Part shown: in pieces, positions 10,540 through 20,781 of the stretch
Layout of the letters: each line of letters begins with the position of its first letter
Numbering within the stretch: position 1 is the stretch's first letter
Assembly (NCBI GenBank): GCA_002049455.2
Contig: KV918777.1
Location: 124,001-188,000, forward strand
Length of the DNA: 64,000 bases
Source: Porphyra umbilicalis
Taxonomy: Eukaryota; Rhodophyta; Bangiophyceae; Bangiales; Bangiaceae
Reading direction: 5' to 3'
The notes under the pieces: model-generated
What the model saw: only the letters and a program-made list of their open reading frames with translations
Database searches by the model: none
Told to the model about the DNA's origin: nothing
Made by a program: the position numbers and the translations under genes

Positions 10540-13301
10540 TTGGCGTGGCAGGTGTGGCCGTTCCCATGACTCGCGCCGTCGGCGCCCGCGATCCACTCCT
10601 CGGAGGAGCTCTCCCCCTCGTCGCTCGCTACGTCCGGGTACGCCCGGTCATCCGTTTCCACGGCGTGGACGAAGGCGGCCGTGCCCGGCGGGACGGTCCC
10701 ATGGTTGGCGCCGGTCGGCGGTACCGGTGGAACCGGCGGTCCCGTGCCCAGGGGCAGGGGTGCCGGCGGAGCCGGTCCCCGCCCGTTACGGTGTGCCGCG
10801 ACTGCTTCGCGCAGCGCGCGCCCGTGGGCCCGCACCTCGGGGGACTGGGCGGGGCACTCCCACACCCAGTGCCCCAGGTGGCCACAGAACGAGCACGCCC
10901 CCCGCCGACGTGGCGGGGGCCCCGCCTCGGGTGCCCCACTCCATCCGCCGCCACGCGGTGGAGGCGCCCCGCCTCGGGGAAACCGCGGGGGGCGATCCGA
11001 GTGCGGGAAGACGGTTCCCGGCCGTGGAGGCACCGGGGTGCCCGGCGCCAGGGTACCGCGCCCACGCCCCGCCCCCGTATGCACGGGGTACAACTCTGGG
11101 CGCCCGCCCCACGCGGGCTGCTGTTGCCAGCCCGACGCGTGCGGGAGGCTGTCCACCGGTAGTACCGGGACGTCGCCCGAGGATCCATACTCAACGGGCG
11201 TCCCCGACGCGGCCAACACCGCGGACCACTCGGCCCGCTCCGCCTCGATCCCGTAGTCCGTGACGGACAGAGCAGCCGCGGCCGAGGCGGCTCCCACCGG
11301 GAGAGCGACGGATGCTGCCGGCCGGGCCCGACGGGCCTCCCGTTCTTCGCCGCCGACCGACCGGGAGGCGCTCCCCTTGGGCTTGGCTTGGAGCTTGACC
11401 CCCCGGGCCTCCCGGGTAGCTGCTCCCGTCTTGGCAAGGAACTTGCGCAGCTTGGGGAAGGTCCGGCCCTGGGTATTGAAGCTCCACCCCAGGGCCCGGA
11501 CTTCCCGTCCAACGCCCTTGAGTAGGATACTCTTCAGCTCGGCCTCTTGTAGGACCGAGCCCAAGGCACGGTTAGCATCGAGGATGCGGTTCGCAAACTC
11601 GTGTTCGTCTTCCGACTTCTCTTGGGATGCTTGCATGAGGGCCTAGAGGTGGTTCACCAGGTCGTCCCCGTCGAGGTACTCGTTGAGTAGGGCGTGGACC
11701 GCGCGCTTGTACGTGAGCTGCCGCGAGGCGTGGGTGTCCTTGGCGCGCTGGAGCACGCCGAGCACCTCGCTCGTGACGAAGTACTGCAGCAGTGTCACTG
11801 CCGTACCCTCGTTCAGCCCGCTGCCGTCGCATGCCGTCTGAAAGTTCCCAAGGAACGCCACCAACCCCAACGGGGTATCGCCCGCAAACTGCCGCGAGGT
11901 GTGCATCAAGGCCTTGACGTCCGCGCGGATACCGCGGATGGAATTGCCTCGCGGGAGGTGTAGGCGGCCCCCTCGCTGTGCGAGTCGGTACCGTTCCGGC
12001 GACAGGAGGCCCTTGAAGCGGGGGTCGACCACCGTGTCCTCCCGCTGTTCCCGCCGGAAGGCGCGCAGCGCCTCTTGAACCAGGGCCCGGTGTGGCCGCT
12101 TGTCGGCAGCCCGTGCCCGCCGTCGGCGGCGCGTTGCTCCGGGGTCACTGCCGGTGGCGGAGGAAGAGGTCGAGCCGTCGCTGCTGTCCGTCGACTCCGC
12201 CCGACTGGCGGCGGATGACGAGCTTGACGGACTGTCGTCGCTCTCGGTCGACGAGGGGGGCCCCGACGAGGGGGGCGACGGCGCCCGTCGGGCGTGGCGC
12301 CGCCGTCGGTGGCCCTTCGAGGGGGCGGCCTTCAGGTGTCGGCGCTCGGCGCCCCGCCGGGACCGAGACCGCGCAGGGCGCGCGCCCGACGATGCAGTCA
12401 CCGTCAAGGCGGCCCCGGTCCGGGTTGTGCCCCCCGTCCGGGTACGCTCCCTGGACGTGCCTGACCCGGGTTCCGGGGGTGCCGGTCCCCCCGCGCTCGC
12501 GGTTCCGGGGGAAGGGCCCTGGGCCGCCGCCAAGGCCAGGGCCACGGCCGCGCCCCGCCCCGGGACCGGGGTCCCGTCCGATGCCGCGGTCGACGCTTCC
12601 TCCGCGGCGTCGCGGAACATCTGAGCCAAGTGGCGCAGGTGCCCGGGGTCGGCCACCGACCGAGGTGGTCCTGGGGCCGCGGCTCCGCCGATCCCCTGCA
12701 GGCTGGGCCCCGACCCGCCCGTCGCCGACGGCGCGTCCAGGGACCAGTGGTCCCGGGTGGTCCTCTGCCACCGGGCCCGGGCCACCTCCTCCGGGGTGAC
12801 CCCGAACGCCCGCTGTAATTCCCGGCGCTGCCGGTCGTCCTCCTCGAGCGGCAGCGCGTCCATTGGTCGACGCGGCTCCCGGCTCGCGGGGGTCCCGCCA
12901 ACTAAAGTTCCCGAGGAACCGCCCACCGCGTCCACTCGGGGAGGGCCAAAGGGCGGCGCCCCATCCAGGCGCTGCCCGTCCAGGGGGGAAGGGTGAACCC
13001 CCGCACCCCCTGCCTGGGGCCCCATCAGCGTGGACGTCCGTCCCGCGCCGGGAGGAGGACGAGCCCCGGTGGTCGGCGTGCGGCCGGGGTCCTCGGGCGG
13101 GGAGTTCGACTCACCCGCCACCGTACCGCCGCCGCCAACCGGGACCGCCCTTCCACCCCCCACGGGGGCCACGGCGCCCAAGGCCGGTGTTGCCCCGGGG
13201 TCTCCCGCCGGTGGCGCGTCCGTCACCCGGCTGGTGCCAGGCATCTCAAACGGAGGAGCGCCCCCGTCAAGCGGGGACGGTGAGGAAGATCCGCCAGCCA
13301 T
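10527..13301 (-). pseudogene. gag: Element 1 gag, one in-frame TAG
   Basis: This encodes the structural Gag protein that forms the particle and binds element RNA. The start chosen is the ATG at 13301 (MAGGSSSPSPLDGG); an upstream in-frame ATG at 13361 is possible. The first part is Pro/Ser/Arg-rich and probably disordered. A capsid-like helical part follows (QREDTVVDPRFKGLLSPERY, near 12030; LLQYFVTSEVLGVLQRA, near 11780), then a CCHC zinc knuckle (CSFCGHLGHWVWEC, near 10890) and an acidic tail. A TAG at 11643-11645 interrupts the capsid part (about 553 codons before it, 371 after); both halves stay in one frame and align to the unbroken gag of element 2. The gene ends at the TAA inside the frameshift signal. 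Confidence 0.88.
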
Positions 13302-13429
13302 GGAAGCGGGGCCCGCGTATCGATCGGATGTCCTCCTGTCACCGCACCGCAATACAACCAACGAGGGTCCCCCGATTCTTGGTACCGAAAGAGGTGTCGA
13401 TCCGCGACGCGCACAGTGTGCGTACCGCG

Positions 13430-13448
13430 GGTCTCACCCGGAGCGCCA
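13430..13448 (-). other. Element 1 primer-binding site
   Basis: Two bases inside the 5' LTR the minus strand reads TGGCGCTCCGGGTGAGACC, starting with the TGG that pairs with a tRNA 3' CCA. The same 19 bases occur at 43051-43069 in element 2. I did not identify the tRNA. Confidence 0.85.
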
Positions 13449-13450
13449 AA

Positions 13451-14099
13451 TGTAGTACCACAATCTAGGGGGTTACCTCAGAAGGAGGGAAGTAACGGCC
13501 GTCTCAGCCGCTCGCGCGACACCCGCTATGGGACTCGAGGTCCGGGAAGTCGGGCCGATCGAAACGCCAAGACATCGAGACACGGTTTACTTGCCGGCGA
13601 CGACGGTGCCTCCCACCGTCGTCGCCCTTCGTCCTAAAAGGGCGGAAACCGTCGCCCGGGCCCAATTTCCCCAAGTGGGAATTGACCCGGGCCGTCACCA
13701 ACCAATGCAGATAATTCCCTCCATGCATGTCAAGTCCCCCGAGGCGATCATTACAGACGAGGGGGAGAAACCGTCCCGCGCGCAACGCGCTGCACCCGCC
13801 GCGTGGCGCCCGGTCGGCCGTCGCCTGCCGCGCCCTCTCGGGCGCGCCAGCGCTTGCTCGGGCGCGCCAACCCGGCCTCCCGCGGGGCCCGCGTGCCGGC
13901 GCGGCGGATCGGGTGCGCTCCCTCAAGTGGCCCGAGCCGGGCAGCGGGGCCGCCCCCTCGCCCCGCCATCCCGCGTCGCCAACCCGTCGGCCACCACCGC
14001 CGCTGGCGTCGCCCCCACGCGTCGGGGACCGACGTCCCCCGCCGTCGCCGTCGTCCCCGCGGTGGCCCCCTGACGCCTAGGGGGCCCCGTAGTACTACA
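13451..14099 (-). repeat. Element 1 5' LTR
   Basis: This 649-bp LTR is the partner of 2010-2659. It holds a perfect 13-bp stem with a 5-nt loop (13596-13626) that is also present in element 2. The 5-bp duplication gatag follows at 14100-14104. Confidence 0.95.
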
Positions 14100-15762
14100 G
14101 ATAGGTGTCCTCGGTGGCCGTTGTGGCCGATGCGAGGTCCTTGGGAAACTTTTCGGAGCAGCTACCATCCATACCCATGCACGGCGAAGCTACGTTGTGG
14201 GATCCGCATGGCCCATGCACCATGTGCTTCAGCACTTTAGCACGCAGTGATGGGCTGTCGCTCTCTTTTGGGATCTCGGCGCGGATGAACTTGTCGTACG
14301 CATCTGCCGTCTGAGGCACATCTTGCCGGCGCAGGATGACCAGCCAGTGAGCGTGCGGCAGGCCACGCTTCTGGAACTCAATGGTCATCACGAATGCCAG
14401 ACAATAGCCAAACACATTGTCCTCCTTGATCATTTTGATCAGCTCTTTCAGCTTCATTTTGAAAACGCGTGTGATGAAATCTGGGCGATCGTTCGGCGTC
14501 TGGTTCGGCAGCAGTGCATCCTGAATCTCTTTCCACTAAGGATTGCAGGTGAATGTCCCGAAGAGGGCTGGCTTGCCAAAGGCACGTACGACAGCCATGG
14601 AGTCCGCAAAGTTTTCAGCCATGTACCTCGGGCTCGCAACATGCGATGCGTGCAAGAGGACTCCTTTTCCGATCCGCCCCGTTGCGGCCGAGCCATCCCT
14701 GACAGCTTCCACCACGCGACTATACATTTCATACCGTAGGCTTTTCTGGTTTAGCCGCTGCCAGAGCAGGCGGGCGTGCTCGACTTTGATAAATTGATCG
14801 ACCACATATTCACCCCAAAGCCGCTTGCAGCGCTGTAGGTAGGCGAACTGGCCCTCCCGAGTGAACAGATGATACGCCATGAAGTCGAGCAGACTCACTT
14901 TCTTGCCTCCCCGGGTTTTTCGAATCCCATCATGCCATCCATCGGTGCCCAGTGGGAAAAGCAGAGGAAACCGTGTCGGATCAAACCAAGAGTTCATAAA
15001 GCTCACCTTGCGCAGGATTCCTTGCGGAGCGGCCCCTTCAGGTGGCGCGCGAACCATGAGGACAACATCCCGCTTGAGCTCCCCGGAATGTCCCGTACCT
15101 TGCGGCATCGACGGCACATCCAAATCACTCTGAGGCACAACGGCGGCCACCTCTCCGTTGGTACTCGCCGCATCGTTGTACACGCGGACGTGACATCCCG
15201 CTGGAACAGCATTCGCGTGCACAACGACACGAAGGCTGGGAGCAGGTCTGCCGGTGGTAGCTTCAATCTCCTGCACGCGCTCGCGAGCCGTGAGAAACTG
15301 CTTCACCAGGTTGTTTTCCCTCAAGAGCATGCCATAGAGCATTTGAACGGCGTCAAAGAGCCCCCGCGAGGTCGTATCCAGTTCACTCACAGGGATGCGG
15401 CCAAATCCCAATTGGCCACCTCTCCCTTGAGCAACAGCACGGCACACAGCGGCCAACCGCTCGCCGTTCTCCTCAGAATCCAAGAAGTACGCTTGAAGGA
15501 AAGAGGCTTCGCGCCCTTCAGCTGCAAGGAGGGGGCCAGCGTAGTGAGTGAGCTTTCCATGTAGGCGCACGGCGGGCTCCCAGCCGCTTCCTCCAGGAAG
15601 CGGCGGGGGTGATTTTCCCTGGGAAGAAGTCAGGGCCATGGCATTGTTCAAGAGTCGAAAATTATTTGCCATTGTTCTGCCTTGTGCGGTCTCCCCCAGT
15701 GCCCATGCCCGCAGCGGCTCGGGAGGATCAGGGAACGCCGGAAGGTCCCCGCGCAAGTGCAT
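14100..15762 (-). pseudogene. Helitron Rep/helicase, N-terminal half, one in-frame TAG
   Basis: This is the upstream part of the Helitron protein whose C-terminal half is at 1-2009. It begins with the Helitron N-terminal region (LRGDLPAFPDPPEPL; NNFRLLNNAMALTSS; YFLDSEENGERLAAVC; ENNLVKQFLTARERVQEIE; SWFDPTRFPLLFPLGTDGW). The Rep nuclease follows with the HUH-type histidine motif GLPHAHWLVIL (His-Ala-His at 14347-14355). A TAG at 14536-14538 stands where the family normally has Lys or similar (after FTCNP, before WKEIQDALLPNQT); otherwise the frame is open to 14100. The codon split at 14100 resumes at 2004 in the same frame. An earlier start may exist: the frame is closed by a stop upstream of an A-run at 15763-15769, and the ATG at 15762 may only be the first Met in what remains. 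Confidence 0.92.
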
Positions 15763-15916
15763 AAAAAAAGGCCGCCCGCTTGCCTACGGCGCGAGTACCA
15801 GGCTCGTTGTGCCTGCCCCCCCCTCTCCCATCACCCACAAACCCCCCACTTTTGGCAAGCAGACTTGCCCCCCCCCCCCCCCCCCCCTGACGACTCCCTC
15901 CCCTCTGCGGATCGAT
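15763..15916. other. Homopolymer-rich spacer
   Basis: This holds a C-run near 15870-15888 and an A-run at 15763-15769. No gene or Helitron end was recognised. Confidence 0.5.
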
Positions 15917-16450
15917 ATGCGCCGGTCTCTATCAGAGGTCCACCGCGTCTTGTCGGAGCTAGAACGGCTCCGCAAGCGGCGTCGGGTGTGGGGCGCCGGC
16001 CGCATTGGCGCCCGGATGAGCGCGGCCGAGGAGGCCGTGCTCCGCGCGGAGGAATTGGACTACCGCGAGGGGGGCGACAACTACAGACACTGGGACTACT
16101 TTTGGACGAACGTCTTTATTGGGGATTTCGTGTCAATTGACCCCCTCAGCTACGTCGTGCTCGGGTCCTACGGGGAGTCGTTCGCTCGGTGGGCTGACCA
16201 GCGGGCATTGGGCGAGCTCATCGAGCTCCACACCAACCCCCCCAAGATCGTCATGATGGCGGACCAGGAGTGGGAGCTGAACCACCACCTTTGGGACGAA
16301 GAGGTGGGGCCCACTGACCCCATCACGCATTTCTTTTTTTTTGTGTATGAGGGCGGTGCGCGTTGCATGTCGGAGATGGAGCGAGAGGAGCGTGAAGAGG
16401 CGGTCATGACTTACGACACGCACCACCCCGGTGGTCCGGGCGGTCAGTGA
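15917..16450 (+). CDS. Hypothetical 177-aa protein
   Basis: The ATG at 15917 opens a 177-codon frame ending at 16450. The composition is unlike the GC-driven shadow frames nearby: charged, Trp/Tyr/Phe-rich, with a basic helix near the N-terminus (LSELERLRKRRRVWG), an aromatic middle (NYRHWDYFWTNVFIGDFVS) and an acidic end (MEREEREEAVMTYD). The frame is open further upstream to 15548, but that part overlaps the Helitron gene on the other strand and a poly-Pro run, so the internal ATG is preferred. No family is recognised. It could be a host gene, a fragment captured by the Helitron, or a chance frame. It faces away from the Helitron gene. Confidence 0.4.
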   Translation: MRRSLSEVHRVLSELERLRKRRRVWGAGRIGARMSAAEEAVLRAEELDYREGGDNYRHWDYFWTNVFIGDFVSIDPLSYVVLGSYGESFARWADQRALGELIELHTNPPKIVMMADQEWELNHHLWDEEVGPTDPITHFFFFVYEGGARCMSEMEREEREEAVMTYDTHHPGGPGGQ

Positions 16451-17230
16451 GTAGCTCGTCGTAGTTAGTTTTCTGTTGTCATTCGTCTGAAAAAGCGTCA
16501 ATTGTTGGGTACATAATTCTGCCATAGGGGCTGGAATTCCGACCGATCTGCACTTCATGTGCACGCCGTGTCATGAATTTCTCAAATACGCGTGAACACT
16601 GGCCCCTGCCTGCCTGGAATCGGGTGTGAAAAACTGACACTGTTGAACGATCAGCAATCCGGGGTGGTCGCGGACGGACAAAGTAGCCTACAAGCGTCTT
16701 TAAGAGAGTAGAAACACAGTCCACACATCGGAACGGCGCGCAATGACTGAAAGCTTGCGAGTTGGTGGTTCTTTCAATAGCGAAACATTCGGCATTGGGT
16801 GTGATGACTTCCGTCTCTGGCGGGCTTGAACATACGTCGCCGCCAGAGGTTTTAATGCGTGAGATCCACCTTCAGTGGTGTGGATGAAAGAAAGAGGAAA
16901 CAGCGTAAATTTACCTTGACAAGTATTTTTCTGAAACTGCCGTCAGCGTGTTGCACAGCGAGGCATCTGGACGACTTATTGCACCCTCGCGCACAGTCTT
17001 GCCGCCTCCTGGCAAGGGCCACCCCACCACCAGCACGGCAGACATTGCGCGCCACCGAAGACGTACAGTTGCCACCCTGCTGCTTCTTCCAGTACCCCTT
17101 CTCGGCGCCCTGCCCCCCCCTGCTGGTGGCCGCGATCTGCCCGACGTCTCCCCTGTCGTCGGCATCCCGCGTGCCGGCAGGGCCCCTACCTGCCACCGGC
17201 CAACCTGCGCGTCGGCCAGCCCCTCGTCCG
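16451..17230. other. Intergenic, no gene seen
   Basis: The DNA has more mixed composition than its surroundings. A 9-bp inverted repeat (CTCTGGCGG and CCGCCAGAG, 16816-16824 and 16841-16849) is the only structure noticed. It may include the 3' end of the hAT element, but no terminal inverted repeat was found. Confidence 0.5.
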
Positions 17231-17830
17231 CCGCCGGCACCCACGCGGGTGTCGGCCTTCACACCGCCCGTCATCAGTCAACCCGCCATCGTTTTCTTAC
17301 CCCTCTCCTTCCATCGGCCACACGGCGGTCTTAAGCGAGCCCCCCGCCCGCCGTCAGCCACGCCGCCGTCGTCGGCTTCCCCCCCACCCGTCGTCAGCCA
17401 CCCTTCGCTCGTGAGCGTGCCCCCGCCCGCCGTCGGCCACCCCGCAGTCGTCGGTCTCCCCCCCGCCCGCACTCGGCCGCCCCGCGGTCGTCATCGTGCT
17501 CCCCGTCCGCCGTCGGCCACCCCGCAGTCGTCGGTCTCCCCCCCACCCTCTCTCGGCCGCCCCGCGGTCGTCATCGTGCTCTTCGTCCGCCGTCGGCCAC
17601 CCCGCGGTCGTCGGCTTCCCCCCCGCCCACTCTCAGCCGCCCCGCGGTCGCTTCTGCACCCCCCGCTCGCTGTCGGCCACCCCTCGGCCGTCGGCTTGCC
17701 CCCTGGCGGCCGTCGGCCGCCACGCGGTCTTTGGCGTGCCATCCACCCGCCGCTGGCGACCCCACTGGTATTGGCCTGCCCCCTGCCCTCCGTCTGTCGC
17801 CCGGCGGTCGTTGGCCTGCCTGCCGCGTAC
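17231..17830. repeat. 40-bp tandem minisatellite, about 15 units
   Basis: A diverged 40-bp unit with a core like cgtcggccaccccgcagtcg recurs at exact 40-bp steps (for example 17391, 17431, 17471, 17511, 17551, 17591, 17631, 17671, 17711). Neighbouring units alternate between CGGCCAC and CGGCCGC types, giving an 80-bp higher order in the centre. Forty is not a multiple of three, so it is not coding. It abuts the 3' end of the hAT transposase and could be its subterminal repeat region (inference). Confidence 0.85.
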
Positions 17831-17892
17831 GATCAGCTGACCTACGCATTTCGTCGTCGGCGGTGTGCTTCCGTGTTGGTGGAGATTCTCCT

Positions 17893-19881
17893 TTACGTCA
17901 GCCGTGGCGCTCCCCCATCTTTAAGAATGGTGGGCGCCACATCTCCATCATCGACGCCCTCAGCAGCAGGCGCCCCTCCTGCAGGTGCACCGCCCGCCCC
18001 CGCGTCCGCAACCGCGGCAGCCACCGCCACACGCACAAAACCCACCACCTCCTTCTCTGTCCTGGATCGCTGGTACATGGCCACCGCATTAACCCGGTTG
18101 AGCTGCCTCGAGTTGAAGGCCACAGACCACTGCCGGTCGACGCGGGCGTCGTGCGTCCTGTTGCGGGTGCGGGACAACACGACGCCGAGGGTCTTAAAGG
18201 AGCGCTCCGAGCCCGCAGAGGAGCATGCGAGCGACAGCAGCCGGGTGGCCAACACCTGAAGCGTGGGCCACGAGTCACCATACAGCCGCCACCACGTGGC
18301 GTCGTGAAGAGGGGATCCGTCAACGCCCGCCGCGAAGTCCACACGGGTGATGTACCCGCCCAGGTCTCCAATAATCGCGTTGCGAAACGCCACGTCTTCG
18401 CCGGCTAGCCGCTCGATGGCGGCGTCACGGTGCCCCGCCAGTGTCCAAGTCCCCCACAGCGCCTCGTCGTCGGCGTGTCGGCACGGGGCAAAGAGTGGAT
18501 CGAGGTAAAACGCAAGGACAACGTGCTGGTCACCAAAGGAGGAGAATCGTGCGTGAACGCGGTCCACCAAGTAGCTGCGGGTGCTCTCGGGTAGCTCGGG
18601 AAAAGCGGTGCGCAGCGCCACCACAAACCCAGACAGTAAACCCACCACTGCCGAGAGAGGGGATGCGTCTGCTTCCAAAGACGCAGACATACGGAACAAC
18701 ATCCGCAACACCGGGGCGGCGACAGCCGCCGACGAGGCGGGAGCAGCTTGGTCCACTGCCAAGAAAACGCTGTTGGGCACATCGAAGCCGGTGTGGTTGT
18801 GCCAATTTGCCGCTAACACCCGGCGAGAAGCCTCCAAATTACTCAAACACGAGCGTATGACTATGCTCTGTCCGACCCACCTCGTAAGGCTAAATGACTT
18901 GGGCGACTCGATAAGCACCCCGGCAAGCCGCTGCACGGCTTTGTCATTGGTCAACGAGCTGCGAGCCCGCGTGGACCGGCGGAAAAAGACGCTCCAGGTG
19001 ACGGCAGACTTTATGTTCAGCTGTAAAGCCGACTGCTTGCTGACATCCTTGGCCAACAGGTTCAGGACATGAGCCGAACAGCCTTACGCAATGATGGAGA
19101 GGCCGCTCTCTACCGCCTTGTTGCGCATCAGCACCATGTTGCTCGCGTTGTCCGTCACCGTCGCCCAAGAAGGGAAGCCCAGCAGAGCATCCAAACGGGC
19201 GCTGGGGATGGCGCGGCCACGGAGAAGAGCCGACACGGGCTGCGGTTCCATTAGCGACTGGGGCAGGGAAGACACGAGCCCGTTCAACAGGTTCTCGGGG
19301 GTAGACGGGTTCACTCCCAGCCGGAAGACTAACATAGTGAAGGGAACTGGAGCGCAAGCAATTAAGTTGTAGGCTCCTCTGGAGTTGGCGTCGGTGATGT
19401 CGTCGCACGTCAAAGTCCGGCCGTGATGGGCGGCCACCACCGCCAGAACCTGGGCGAAAACCCAATCAAACACCGGTTGCAGGAGCGAGCCCCCGACAGC
19501 GCGACGGTCCCCCGGCCCAGAGAACCGCCCGCCTGAGATGAACAGGAAGAAGAAACGCCAGCGGGGGTTGTCAAACGTTCCAAACGCCAGGCCGGACTGA
19601 AACATCAGCGCCGCGCACTGCTCTGCCCACGTGGCAATCTCTGCGCATGAGGGAGGCGGCACATCGTCCGATAGGCGACGGGGTGACAAGTCGGCGGTGA
19701 GACCGGGCCACGTGTGCTTGGCTAGCGGACAGGCGAGCAGATGAGCTGTAGCCCGGGTGATGTTAGCCGCGCGCGCGCGGTAGGAGCAGCCCGGCGCCGC
19801 GCATGACAACCGCAGCCGTCCGTTGACCTCCGTGGTCGCCAGGAACCTCCACGCCGGAGCCCGGTGCGCATGTACAGGCAT
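17893..19881 (-). pseudogene. hAT-family transposase, one in-frame TAA
   Basis: A cut-and-paste DNA transposase in one frame of 663 codons from the ATG at 19881. It begins with a BED-like zinc finger (CAAPGCSYRARAA...HLLAC, near 19770), then hAT core segments (FQSGLAFGTFDNPRWRFF; VTDNASNM, which matches the conserved hAT catalytic region). The C-terminal dimerisation domain is clear (WWRLYGDSWPTLQVLA; LLSLACSSAGSERSFKTLG; RTRNRTHDARVDRQWSVAFN). A TAA at 19084-19086 falls just before GCSAHVLNLLAKD, where the family usually has Tyr before Gly-Cys, so one base change made the stop. The tail after 18010 is Ala/Gly-rich. Terminal inverted repeats and the 8-bp duplication were not found. Confidence 0.9.
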
Positions 19882-20735
19882 TGTGTAGCCAACAGTGGGG
19901 CACGATACCGGGCGACGGGGGGGGTTGGGTGAGAAAAAAATGTACAAGTGCGGGGGAACGAGGAGAGGAAGAAGGGCACTGGCCGACGTTGAAAACAGTG
20001 GTAGGTTGATGCGTGGGCGGCATCTGGGGGTGTCGGAAGCCGCAACCTCGAGGACCACAAGGTGCGACCGGCCACTGGGATCACAACGGAGGAGGCGAAT
20101 CTCGGCGTGCGCATGCGCGGAAGCGCCCGCAGCGCGAAGGGGAATAAGGTAGCCAAGGGGACGCCCCGCGTGCCCCTGCTGGCCGATATCTGAGGCTGAA
20201 AGTGGTCTGTCCGCGCCCAGGCACAGCCGTAAATGGCCTAGGATGCGCCTGAGGGCCGATGGGGGAGGTCGAGCCGTGCCTGTGTGCTCGAAGCACAGCC
20301 ACAAGAGTCCGATACGCCTCCAGCACACCCGGATCTCTCTCCCGAGAGCCACACACGTGGCTGCAATCTTAATTTACGGCGTGACGCTCCCAGGACCCTT
20401 CCAGCGCGACACAGGAAAGTTTCCGAAAATTGCACGACGTGGCTGCAATTTGCACATCTCTACCAACGACGCCTTGTGCACCTCAAACAGAGCACTCCTG
20501 GACCACAAGAGCCCATTTTTTACCCCTGGAAAAAAGCAGCGAAAAGTACGTGGCTGGATCGCTGCAGTTCGGCGTTCACGTAGTCCTTATGGAGTGATTC
20601 CGAGCGGAGCGTCTTGCTCCACTGGGATCGCGGACAAGAGGTCACCCCGACGCATCCCGGAGCCCCGTAGTGGGCGTGTGGGTCGACTTCTCTGGCAAGG
20701 TAGACAAAGAGGTGTGATCAGCACATCTGCAGATG
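19882..20735. other. hAT 5' flank, no gene seen
   Basis: The motif acgtggctgcaat recurs (near 20355 and 20438, with a weaker copy near 20550), as expected of subterminal transposase-binding repeats. No terminal inverted repeat could be matched to the other side. Confidence 0.4.
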
Positions 20736-20781
20736 CCTCAGGCTATAGAGCATCTCGGCTGAGATGCTCCATAGCCCGAGG
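20736..20781 (-). other. Near-perfect 21-bp-arm hairpin
   Basis: The arms at 20736-20756 and 20761-20781 pair around the loop ggct. On the plus strand 19 of 21 pairs match. The two exceptions are A-C oppositions, which become U-G wobble pairs if the minus strand is transcribed, so all 21 positions would pair in that RNA. No function is assigned. Confidence 0.6.

Larger units (their letters stand above)
2010..14099 (-). mobile_element. Ty3/gypsy LTR retrotransposon, element 1 (chromovirus-like)
   Basis: Complete 12.1-kb element in minus orientation. It has LTRs of 649 and 650 bp with TG...CA ends and a perfect 5-bp target duplication, gatag, at 2005-2009 and 14100-14104. It lies inside the Helitron gene. 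Order in its own direction: 5' LTR, primer-binding site, gag, -1 frameshift site, pol, then a convergent gene on the other strand, a short polypurine tract and the 3' LTR. The two LTRs differ by about ten substitutions and one indel by eye (about 98.5% identical), so it is older than element 2. Gag and pol each carry one in-frame TAG. The opposite-strand gene is broken by a solo LTR and an 86-bp insertion, so this copy is probably not autonomous. Confidence 0.95.

Noticed and set aside
8899-14538. TAG as a recoded sense codon (TAG interrupts gag, pol and Helitron)
   Set aside because: TAG is the natural terminator of the intact element 2 pol (49946-49948), and element 2 has sense codons at the matching pol site.
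15870-15888. C-run as a polypurine tract of another LTR element
   Set aside because: No LTR-like TG...CA boundary or partner was found next to it.
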